A stretch of 58,232 nucleotides of DNA, from contig DATJVP010000155.1 in assembly GCA_035581425.1 (NCBI GenBank), positions 1 through 58,232 on the forward strand, written 5' to 3'. The DNA is from DASZHJ01 sp035581425 (GTDB lineage: Bacteria > Pseudomonadota > Alphaproteobacteria > ATCC43930 > CGMCC-115725). A program made the translations under genes and the position numbers. Shown one piece after another: positions 1-7,439 of the stretch. Below the pieces are notes generated by a model. That model saw only the letters and a program-made list of their open reading frames with translations. It did not search any database and was not told the DNA's origin. Numbering within the stretch: position 1 is the first letter of the stretch; each line of letters begins with the position of its first letter.

Positions 1-1260
1 GCCCGACGCCGATCGCCGAGCCGCGATCCGGACCTTTGCCTCCTTGAGGCACGCGCCGCGGGTCGCGCGGAAGTCCCCCGCTTCCCACCAAGCCTCGAGC
101 TCGCGAAGCAGCCGGCCGACCTCGGGGCCACGCTTCAGCCCGAGCATCTGCAGATCGCGCCCCTTGAGGCGGAAGATCGGCTGCTTGGTCCGCGCGGCAA
201 GACGCAGCAGCGCGCGTGCGCGGCGACGATTGGATGGCGGCGCCTCCGCCGCGCGCATCAGCAGGAGGTCCCGGTAGAGCTCGGTTCCCAGATGGTAGAG
301 CCCGCGCCGCTGTGCGCGGAGATCGGCCGCCAGGTCGACAGGCCAAGCGGGGGCCGCCAGCGCCGCAAGCCGATCGCGCTGGAGGTTCGAGAATTTGAGG
401 CGCCGCGCGAGCGCGAGCGCGCCTTCGCGGTCGACGTCGACGAGCGCGGCGAGTCGGCGGATCGGATCGGGATCGGGCTCGACCGCGAGCATCGCCTCAA
501 GGCGAGGCATCCGCGTCGCCTCAGGCAGCACCACGGGCAGCACCCCATCCTCCGCCATGAGCTCGAGCGTGGGGACCGGATCGCGTGCGCCCATGAGCTT
601 CAGCAGTTCCGCGGCGACGCGCTCGGCCGAGAGCCTCGACAGCAGCGGTGCCAAGAGGCAGCAGGCCGCGCGCGCGGGGCCGTCTGCGAGCCCGCGGCCA
701 ATCTGCGCATGAAAGCGATAGAAGCGCAGCAGCCGCAGCACGTCCTCGCGGATCCGCGTTTCGGGATCGCCCACGAATCGCACCCGGCGCTCGCGTAGAT
801 CGCCGAGTCCGCCGACGTAGTCGAGGATCGTGCCGTCGGGATCGAGGAAGAGCGCGTTCATGGTGAAGTCGCGGCGCTCCGCGTCGACCTTCCAATCGTC
901 GACGAAGGCGACGCGCGCATGGCGCCCCAGCGGCTCCACATCGTGGCGGAGCGTCGTTATCTCGAAATGCCGCGGTGAGATCACCGCTGTTACCGTGCCG
1001 TGCGCGAGCCCCGTCGGCGCGACTTTGATCCCCGCCTCTTGCAGGCACGCCATTACCGCCTCCGGCGCAGCCGAAGTCGCGACGTCGATATCGCCGACCG
1101 GGCGGCGCAAGAGCGTGTCGCGGACGGCGCCGCCGACGAAGCGCAGAGCGATACCGCCGCCTTTCAGCACGCGGACAAGGCGCCGCGTTGCGCGCTCGTT
1201 CATCCAGGGCTGCGGCGCTATCCGCGCGGCGCCATCCCGGCTATGGAGGATGCGCGGCAC
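1..1260 (-). CDS. cca: CCA tRNA nucleotidyltransferase (3' end cut by window edge)
   Basis: This enzyme adds or repairs the CCA end of tRNAs using CTP and ATP, in the cytoplasm. The 420 codons present show the class II nucleotidyltransferase head: RFVGGAVRD at residues 40-48, the metal-binding GDIDVAT with Asp57 and Asp59, RRDFTMNAL at 129-137, and an arginine-rich RIREDVLRLLRFYRF stretch near 160-172. The reading frame stays open to base 1, so the C-terminus is missing. I chose a GTG start because AGAGAAG lies just upstream and the DUF6111 gene stops 9 bases before it; an internal ATG at residue 20 is the alternative. It is the last gene of a DUF1285-Nudix-DUF6111-cca operon. Confidence 0.93.
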   Translation of the reverse strand, partial: MPRILHSRDGAARIAPQPWMNERATRRLVRVLKGGGIALRFVGGAVRDTLLRRPVGDIDVATSAAPEAVMACLQEAGIKVAPTGLAHGTVTAVISPRHFEITTLRHDVEPLGRHARVAFVDDWKVDAERRDFTMNALFLDPDGTILDYVGGLGDLRERRVRFVGDPETRIREDVLRLLRFYRFHAQIGRGLADGPARAACCLLAPLLSRLSAERVAAELLKLMGARDPVPTLELMAEDGVLPVVLPEATRMPRLEAMLAVEPDPDPIRRLAALVDVDREGALALARRLKFSNLQRDRLAALAAPAWPVDLAADLRAQRRGLYHLGTELYRDLLLMRAAEAPPSNRRRARALLRLAARTKQPIFRLKGRDLQMLGLKRGPEVGRLLRELEAWWEAGDFRATRGACLKEAKVRIAARRSASG

Positions 1261-1268
1261 GTGCTTCT

Positions 1269-1553
1269 CTACTGCCGCGGCGCCGGCACCACGTGCCCCG
1301 GCACGATCTGGCCGTTGACGGTGGTGGGCGGCACGTAGACGCCGCTGCTGCCGCCGCCGAAGCGCACCGAGGCCACGACGAGCACGAGCGAGACGAGCGC
1401 CACCCCCGCCACCGCGAGCCAAACCAGGGGCAAATCGCGCAGGGGTTGGGCGCCCGCGGAAAGATTGTCCCGGCGCATCGTCAGCACCCACAGCAGATAG
1501 AGCAGCGTCGGCAGCAGCAGCGGCAGGATGATCGTGAGCAGCACCCGGATCAT
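1269..1553 (-). CDS. DUF6111 family small membrane protein
   Basis: A 94-residue protein of unknown function. It has two hydrophobic segments, about residues 4-24 and 43-63, joined by a short charged loop (MRRDN), so it should sit in the inner membrane as a hairpin. The C-terminal 30 residues are Gly/Pro rich (VYVPPTTVNGQIVPGHV). It matches the alphaproteobacterial family called DUF6111, which is usually found between a Nudix hydrolase and cca, as here. Its ATG overlaps the Nudix stop codon (ATGA), indicating translational coupling. No function can be read from the sequence. Confidence 0.85.
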   Translation of the reverse strand: MIRVLLTIILPLLLPTLLYLLWVLTMRRDNLSAGAQPLRDLPLVWLAVAGVALVSLVLVVASVRFGGGSSGVYVPPTTVNGQIVPGHVVPAPRQ

Positions 1554-2197
1554 CGGCCGCTCAGCACCTCCGCGAGATTGACCAGCATTCCCGCGGTCGC
1601 CCCCCAGATGTAGCGTCCGGGATAGGGCAGCACGTAGAAGGCGCGGACACGGCCCCTCACCTCGCGGCTGTGGCGCTCGTGATTGGCGGGATCGAGCACG
1701 AAGGCGAGCGGTACCTCGAAGATGTCGGCGACCTCTGCGGGATCGGGCTTCACGGGATAGGGGGCGCGCACCACCGCGACCACCGGGGTAATCTCGTAGC
1801 TGGTGCCGGTGATGTAGGTGTCGAGGCGACCGATCACACTAACGTGATCGCTGGTCAACCCCACCTCCTCTTCTGCCTCGCGCAGGGCGGCGTAGACGGG
1901 GTCGGGATCGCTCGGCTCGATCCTGCCGCCGGGAAACGCGACCTGCCCCGCATGGTCGGCGAGATGCGCGGTGCGCTGGGTCAGGAGCACCGTGAGCTCC
2001 TGCTCGCGGCGCACCAGCGGCACCAGCACCGCCGCCGCAGTGAGAGGACGCGGGGGCGGCTCGCTTCCGGGGGTCAGCGAATGGTCGCCGCGCACACCCA
2101 CCGGGAGCCAGCCATCCCTCGGCGTGCCAAAGCCCCGGCGGCCGATGTCATAATGCTTCAGCCGCTCGCGGACGAACTCCTCCGTCAGTGCAGTCAG
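1550..2197 (-). CDS. Nudix hydrolase, CoA pyrophosphatase type
   Basis: A probable nucleotide-pyrophosphatase of the CoA/acyl-CoA subgroup, which in characterised members splits CoA into phosphopantetheine and 3',5'-ADP. From the first GTG the Nudix box reads FPGGRIEP...ALREAEEEVGL, with the metal-binding REAEEE helix. That GTG (base 2101) would begin only a few residues before the SLTPG and PLTAAAVLVPLV segments and would discard a clear family-type N-terminus (residues like FVRERLKHYDIG). The frame runs open another 32 codons to a CTG that overlaps the DUF1285 stop (CTGA) and follows GGGAGA by five bases, so I give the longer form. No ATG, GTG or TTG lies between. The start remains the uncertain part. 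Confidence 0.88.
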   Translation of the reverse strand: MTALTEEFVRERLKHYDIGRRGFGTPRDGWLPVGVRGDHSLTPGSEPPPRPLTAAAVLVPLVRREQELTVLLTQRTAHLADHAGQVAFPGGRIEPSDPDPVYAALREAEEEVGLTSDHVSVIGRLDTYITGTSYEITPVVAVVRAPYPVKPDPAEVADIFEVPLAFVLDPANHERHSREVRGRVRAFYVLPYPGRYIWGATAGMLVNLAEVLSGR

Positions 2198-2760
2198 GCA
2201 GTCTCTCCCAAGGAGAAGAATTCGTTGTTGCTCCAGACGCCGAAGCGCATCGCATGCTCGATACGCTCCTCACGGCCGAGCTCGACCAGCTGATAGAATA
2301 CCGCCCGCGTGAGCCGTGCCTCCAAACCATCGCGCACTAATATATAGGGCTTAGGCGCGCCACTCACGGGATCGACCGCGATTCGGAGCGGATGCGCGGC
2401 GCCAGCGGCCACAATTTCGTCGAGATTAGTGCGGAAAGTTAAGACTTGCGCAGACCCTTCGCCCGCGACATCGAGCTCCACCGCCAGGAATGGCGCGTCC
2501 TCGACGGTGATTCGAGCGCGCTCGGCGGGAGTGATGAGCCAATAGCCGCCATCTGCCTCGCGCTTGAGCACCGAGCCGAAAAGCCGCACCAGACTCGCGC
2601 GTGTGATTGGAGAACCGCGATAGAACCAGCTACCATCGCGAGCGATGTGCATGCCGATCTCACCGAGATCCCGCGGCGGGGGCCTGCCGGTCTTCCGGGC
2701 CGGCTCGGCCGCCTGCGTCGCCAACCGCCGCAGTTCCTCCGAAGCCGGTCTTTCCGTCAT
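2194..2760 (-). CDS. DUF1285 domain-containing protein
   Basis: A 188-residue soluble protein of the DUF1285 family, whose function is unknown although structures of relatives are two-domain beta-barrel-like folds. Recognisable family segments are GEIGMHIARDGSWFYRGSPI near residue 33, LVRLFGSVLKREADGGYWL, and APFLAVELDVAG. There is no signal peptide or membrane segment. It is the first gene of the four-gene minus-strand operon ending in cca, and it is divergent from the MoxR operon with only 51 bases between the start codons, so the two probably share a promoter region. The stop codon overlaps the proposed Nudix start. Confidence 0.88.
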   Translation of the reverse strand: MTERPASEELRRLATQAAEPARKTGRPPPRDLGEIGMHIARDGSWFYRGSPITRASLVRLFGSVLKREADGGYWLITPAERARITVEDAPFLAVELDVAGEGSAQVLTFRTNLDEIVAAGAAHPLRIAVDPVSGAPKPYILVRDGLEARLTRAVFYQLVELGREERIEHAMRFGVWSNNEFFSLGETA

Positions 2761-2811
2761 TCCAGTCTTCCGCCCTTCCCGCTTTTTCTTGTGCCCTGAG
2801 GAGTCGATGCC

Positions 2812-3819
2812 GTGACCGCCCCCGAGCCGCTTTCCGCTGCCACCAAGGACCTCGTTGCCGAAGTCGAAACGCTGGGCCAACGCCTGCGACTCGTGCGCGA
2901 CCGCATCGGCCGCGTCATCTTCGGCCAGCGCGAGGTGGTGGATCAAGCCCTGATCACCCTGCTCTCCGGCGGTCACGCCCTGCTGATCGGCGTCCCCGGC
3001 CTCGCCAAGACCAAGCTCGTGGAGACGCTCGGCGTGGTTCTCGGGCTCGCGGACAAGCGCATCCAATGCACTCCCGACCTCATGCCCGCGGACATTCTCG
3101 GCGCGGAGGTGCTTGAGGAAGCCGACACCGGACGCCGCTCCTTCCGCTTCATTCCCGGCCCGGTCTTCTGCCAGCTCCTGATGGCGGACGAGATCAACCG
3201 CGCGAGCCCGCGCACGCAGTCGGCACTGCTGCAGGCGATGCAGGAGGGCCGCGTTTCGGTCGCGGGCCAATACCACCCGCTGCCACGGCCCTTCCATGTG
3301 CTCGCAACGCAGAACCCGATCGAGCAGGAGGGAACCTACCCGCTGCCGGAGGCACAACTCGACCGCTTCCTCCTGCAGATCGACGTGGGCTATCCCGATC
3401 TCGAGGCGGAGCGGCAGATGCTGCTCGCGACCACCGGCCTTGCGGAGGACAAGCCCTCGGAGGCCATGAGCGCGAGCGAGCTGCAATCCGCGCAGCGCCT
3501 CGTGCGCCGCATTCCCGTGGGCGAGAGCGTGGTCGAGGCGATCCTGAAGCTCGTGCGCGCAGGACGCCCGGACGGCTCGGCGGAACCGGAGATCGCGGGA
3601 CGCATCGCCTGGGGACCTGGTCCGCGCGCGAGCCAAGCATTGATGCTCGCAAGCCGCGCCCGCGCGCTCCTCGACGGGAGGCTCAGCCCCTCGATCGACG
3701 ACGTGATCGCGCTGGCGCCGCCGGTGCTCCGCCATCGCATGGCCCTTAACTTCTCCGCCCGCGCGGACGGCGTCACCATGCCGGAGATCATCGACCGGCT
3801 GATCCAGCCGCTGCGCTGA
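2812..3819 (+). CDS. MoxR family AAA+ ATPase
   Basis: A 335-residue AAA+ chaperone-like ATPase. Walker A is GVPGLAKTK at residues 60-68, Walker B LLMADE at 122-127, and sensor 1 lies in ATQNP at 165-169. MoxR proteins are thought to help mature or activate partners that carry von Willebrand factor A (vWA) domains, often the neighbouring DUF58 protein. The GTG start is preceded by GAGGAG eight bases upstream; an ATG five bases before it is out of frame and stops at once. It heads an operon with DUF58, DUF4159 and a second large membrane protein. The cellular target in alphaproteobacteria is not known. Confidence 0.95.
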   Translation: MTAPEPLSAATKDLVAEVETLGQRLRLVRDRIGRVIFGQREVVDQALITLLSGGHALLIGVPGLAKTKLVETLGVVLGLADKRIQCTPDLMPADILGAEVLEEADTGRRSFRFIPGPVFCQLLMADEINRASPRTQSALLQAMQEGRVSVAGQYHPLPRPFHVLATQNPIEQEGTYPLPEAQLDRFLLQIDVGYPDLEAERQMLLATTGLAEDKPSEAMSASELQSAQRLVRRIPVGESVVEAILKLVRAGRPDGSAEPEIAGRIAWGPGPRASQALMLASRARALLDGRLSPSIDDVIALAPPVLRHRMALNFSARADGVTMPEIIDRLIQPLR

Positions 3820-3835
3820 GGTCGGAACGACCGCG

Positions 3836-4723
3836 ATGCCAGCACAGGCCGCCCGCAGCGCGCTCAGACACCGCGCCGAGGCACTCGCCGCCCAGCTTCC
3901 GCCGCTCCTGGTGGAGGCCGAGCGCGTGGCGGTGACGGTGTCGCAGGGCGTGCACGGCCGCCGCCGTGTGGGGCAAGGCGAGACCTTCTGGCAGTTCCGG
4001 CAATACGAGCCCGGCGAGTCCGCGCAGAAGATCGATTGGCGCGAAAGCGCACGATCCGAGCGCCTCTACGTCCGCGAGACCGAGTGGGAGGCGGCGGAGA
4101 GCGTCTGGATTTGGCGTGACACCTCGCCCTCGATGGACTACGCCTCCGAAAAGGAGCTGCCGACGAAGCGCCTGCGCGCCGATCTCGTGGCGCTCGCGCT
4201 CGCGGCCTTGCTGATCCGCGGCGGCGAGCGCGTGACGCTCCTGGGATCGGGAAGACCGCCCGCCACGGGCAATGCCGTCCTCAATCGCCTTGCGCTGCAG
4301 ATCGAGCGCGAAGATCGCTCGGGCCCGAGCCTCCCCACCTTCGAGCAACTCCCCCGCTACGCGCAGATCGTGCTGATCGGCGATCTCCTGGAGCCGCTCG
4401 CGGAAATCGACCGGCTCGCGCGCCGCTTTGCGGCGATGGGCGTCAAGGGGCACCTCCTGCAGGTGCTCGATCCCGTCGAGGAGACGCTGCCCTTCGAGGG
4501 CCGGGTGCGCTTCCAGGGGCTCGAGCAGGAGGATGATCTTCTGCTGGCGCGTGTCGAGACCGTGCGCGAGCGCTACGAGGAGAAGCTTCGGCATCATCGT
4601 GAGGGGCTGCAGGCCCTGAGCCAGGCCGTGGGCTGGAGCTTCGCGCACCACCGCACCGATCGTCCCCCGACCACGGCGCTTCTCGCGCTCTACGGCGCGC
4701 TCGCGCGCCCGAAAAATCGGTGA
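3836..4723 (+). CDS. DUF58 domain protein with vWA-type MIDAS motif
   Basis: A 295-residue soluble DUF58 protein, the usual partner of MoxR ATPases. The DUF58 signature is visible as FRQYEPGESAQKIDWRESAR at residues 54-73, followed by a metal-ion-dependent adhesion motif, DTSPS at 95-99, on a vWA-like fold. The C-terminal half has a conserved YAQIVLIGDLLEPL segment. There is no signal peptide, so it should act on the cytoplasmic side. It lies 16 bases after moxR and 4 bases before the next gene. By analogy with other MoxR-DUF58 pairs, the ATPase probably remodels this protein or loads metal on it; that is inference. Confidence 0.93.
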   Translation: MPAQAARSALRHRAEALAAQLPPLLVEAERVAVTVSQGVHGRRRVGQGETFWQFRQYEPGESAQKIDWRESARSERLYVRETEWEAAESVWIWRDTSPSMDYASEKELPTKRLRADLVALALAALLIRGGERVTLLGSGRPPATGNAVLNRLALQIEREDRSGPSLPTFEQLPRYAQIVLIGDLLEPLAEIDRLARRFAAMGVKGHLLQVLDPVEETLPFEGRVRFQGLEQEDDLLLARVETVRERYEEKLRHHREGLQALSQAVGWSFAHHRTDRPPTTALLALYGALARPKNR

Positions 4724-4727
4724 GCCG

Positions 4728-7439
4728 ATGCTGAGCCTCGGCAGCCTCGCCTTCGCTGCACCCTGGATACTCCTTGGCTTCGTGATCCTGCCGATCCTCT
4801 GGTGGCTCCTCAGGGTCACGCCACCCGCGCCCAAGCGTGTGATCTTCCCGGCGCTACGGCTGCTCCGCGATCTGCTGCCGCGCGAGGAGACGCCCGCGAA
4901 GACGCCGCTCTGGATCATCCTCATGCGCATGGCGCTGGCGGGGCTCGTGATCCTCGCGCTCGCCCATCCGCTCCTCAATCCGAACGCGCGCCTCCTTGGC
5001 ACGGGACCGCTGGTGATCGCGGTCGACGATGGCTGGGGCTCCGCCGCGCATTGGCAGGAGCGGCAGACTGCGCTCGGCCAACTCCTGGGTCAGGCGGCAC
5101 GCGAGGAGCGTCGGGTCGTGCTGCTGGGAACGGCGGCCGAGCCCGGGGGCATCGCGCCTCCGCCGCTCTCGGTGCTGCGGCCCGAGGACGCCCGCGCCGC
5201 TGCCGCCGCGATGACGCCGCATCCCTGGCCGGTCGACCGCAAGGCGGCCCTCGCGCGGCTCCGCGCCCTGGCGCCGCAGGATGCGACCGCGGTTTGGCTC
5301 AGCGACGGTCTCGAGGACGGTGACGGCTACGCTTTCGCGGAGGGGCTCGAGGCCTTGGGCCAGCTCCGCGTGGAAATGGACGCGTCGACAGCGCTGCCGC
5401 GGCTCATCGCGCCCGGCGATCCCGAGGCCAAGGACCTGACCGTCCTGGTGCGGCGCGCGGGAACGGGAGCCGAGGAGCATCTCTTCGTCCGCGCTCTCGC
5501 GGAGGACGGGCACCTGCTCGCGCGCACCGAGGCGCAGATGGCGCCCGGCGCCGAGAGCACCGCGGTCGCATTGAAAATGCCCGTCGAGCTGCGCAATCGC
5601 GCGACGAGTGTGATCGTCGAGGGCGAGGCTTCCGCGGGTGCGACGCTGCTCCTCGATGAGCGCTGGCGCCGCCGGCCTGTCGGCATCGCGGCGCCCCCGC
5701 CGGGTGAGGCGGCGCAGCCGCTGCTCTCCGGCGCCTACTACCTCGAGCGCGCCTTGCAGCCCTTCAGCGAGGTCCGGCGCGGCAGCGTGGGCCAGCTCCT
5801 ACAGCGCGAAATCGCGGTGCTTCTGATTCCGGACGCCACCACCCTCGACGCAGGCGACCGCGCGGCGATCACGAAATGGATCGAGGGCGGTGGGCTCGTG
5901 CTGCGCTTTGCGGGACCGAACCTCGCGGAGAAGCCCGACGAGCTGCTGCCGGTGACGCTGCGGCGTGGCGGGCGCGTGCTCGGCGGCGCCCTCTCCTGGG
6001 AGAAGCCCGCGCATCTCGCGGCCTTCACGCCCGAGAGCCCCTTCGCAGGCCTCGGCATACCCGAGGACGTGACGATCACGCGCCAAGTGCTGGCGGAGCC
6101 CGCACTCGATCTCAGCAGCAAGACCTGGGCGCGCCTCACTGACGGGACGCCGCTGGTGACCGCCGAGAAACGTGGCAAGGGCTGGCTTGTCCTCGTGCAT
6201 ACCACGGCCGATCCGGAATGGTCGACGCTGCCGATCTCCGGCCTCTTCGTGGAGATGCTGCGACGGGTCGTGGGGCTGAGCCAAGGGATTGCTGCCGCGG
6301 CCGACGTGACACTGCCGCCGGTCGAGACCGTCGACGGCTTCGGCCGCCTCGGCCCGGCGCCGGCATCGGCGCAGCTCATTGCAGCCGGCGCCTTCGCGGA
6401 TACTCGCGTCGATCCGCGCCATCCGCCGGGCTTCTACGGAACCGCGGATGCGAGGCGGGCGCTCAATCTCGCTTCCTCTGTGCCGAAGCTGATACCGCTC
6501 ACGCACTTGCCGCCGGCTACGGCGCTGCAGCCCTATGAGCGCGGCAAGGAGATCGATTTCCGGCCCTGGCTTCTCGGCGCCGTCCTGGGGCTCGCCCTCA
6601 TCGACCTCGTCGTGGCCTACGCGCTCCGAGGCCTCCTCGGGGGGATCGGACGCACGCGGCGGGTCGCGGCTGGCGCCCTCCTGATATTCGCAGCGGCACT
6701 CCCCGCGCGCGCCGCGAACGACGACGAGACCGCGATCCGCGCGAGTTCGGAGTTTCACCTCGCCTATGTGCGCACCGGGATCGCTGAGGTCGACGAGGAG
6801 GCGCGCGCGGGTCTCGCAGGTCTCGCTGACGTGCTCAATCGCCGCACAGCCGTCGAAGGCGCCGACCCGCTCGAGGTCGATATCGAGACCGATGAGCTCT
6901 TGTTCTATCCGCTGCTCTATTGGCCGGTGGCGGAAGGGCAGCAGCTGCCTTCGGCCAAGGCGATCGACAAGCTCAACCACTACCTCGCGACCGGCGGCAC
7001 TATCCTCTTCGACACGCGCGATCAGGGTGATCGCAACGCCGCGACCGCCTTCGAGACCCAGCAGCGGCTGCAGCGTCTCGTCGCGGGACTCAAAATCCCG
7101 CCGCTGGTGCCGCTGCCGCCGGACCACGTCCTCACCAAGGCCTTCTATCTGATGCAGGACTTCCCGGGACGCTGGAGCGGGGGGCGGCTCTGGATCGAGC
7201 CGACGGAAGGCAAGGTCAATGACGGCGTCGCCTCGATCATCGTCGGCAGCAATGATTTCGCGGGTGCCTGGGCGATCGACGGCCAGGGCCGGCCGCTCTA
7301 CGCGGTCGTGCCGGGCGGCGAGCAGCAGCGCGAGATGGCACTGCGCTTCGGCGTGAACCTCGTGATGTACACCCTCACGGGCAACTACAAGACCGATCAG
7401 GTGCACGTGCCCGCGATCCTGGAGCGCTTGGGACAATGA
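4728..7439 (+). CDS. Large membrane protein with BatA-like N-terminus and C-terminal DUF4159
   Basis: A 903-residue protein. The N-terminus carries an aerotolerance-BatA-type start with two membrane segments (about residues 8-28 and 58-80). A long mainly extracytoplasmic region follows, then a membrane segment near 613-640 and the hydrophobic stretch AAGALLIFAAALPARAA. The C-terminal DUF4159 domain runs from about 665 to the end, with LAYVRTG, LLFYPLLYWP and GGTILFDTRDQ. DUF4159 resembles a class I glutamine-amidotransferase-like fold without an assigned catalytic triad. It overlaps the following gene by four bases. It is probably a membrane assembly partner of the MoxR/DUF58 pair; its substrate is unknown. 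Confidence 0.9.
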   Translation: MLSLGSLAFAAPWILLGFVILPILWWLLRVTPPAPKRVIFPALRLLRDLLPREETPAKTPLWIILMRMALAGLVILALAHPLLNPNARLLGTGPLVIAVDDGWGSAAHWQERQTALGQLLGQAAREERRVVLLGTAAEPGGIAPPPLSVLRPEDARAAAAAMTPHPWPVDRKAALARLRALAPQDATAVWLSDGLEDGDGYAFAEGLEALGQLRVEMDASTALPRLIAPGDPEAKDLTVLVRRAGTGAEEHLFVRALAEDGHLLARTEAQMAPGAESTAVALKMPVELRNRATSVIVEGEASAGATLLLDERWRRRPVGIAAPPPGEAAQPLLSGAYYLERALQPFSEVRRGSVGQLLQREIAVLLIPDATTLDAGDRAAITKWIEGGGLVLRFAGPNLAEKPDELLPVTLRRGGRVLGGALSWEKPAHLAAFTPESPFAGLGIPEDVTITRQVLAEPALDLSSKTWARLTDGTPLVTAEKRGKGWLVLVHTTADPEWSTLPISGLFVEMLRRVVGLSQGIAAAADVTLPPVETVDGFGRLGPAPASAQLIAAGAFADTRVDPRHPPGFYGTADARRALNLASSVPKLIPLTHLPPATALQPYERGKEIDFRPWLLGAVLGLALIDLVVAYALRGLLGGIGRTRRVAAGALLIFAAALPARAANDDETAIRASSEFHLAYVRTGIAEVDEEARAGLAGLADVLNRRTAVEGADPLEVDIETDELLFYPLLYWPVAEGQQLPSAKAIDKLNHYLATGGTILFDTRDQGDRNAATAFETQQRLQRLVAGLKIPPLVPLPPDHVLTKAFYLMQDFPGRWSGGRLWIEPTEGKVNDGVASIIVGSNDFAGAWAIDGQGRPLYAVVPGGEQQREMALRFGVNLVMYTLTGNYKTDQVHVPAILERLGQ

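Noticed and set aside
2761..3735. N-terminal extension of the DUF1285 frame across moxR on the other strand
   Set aside because: The extension has no family likeness and would overlap all of moxR; the ATG at 2760 fits the family.
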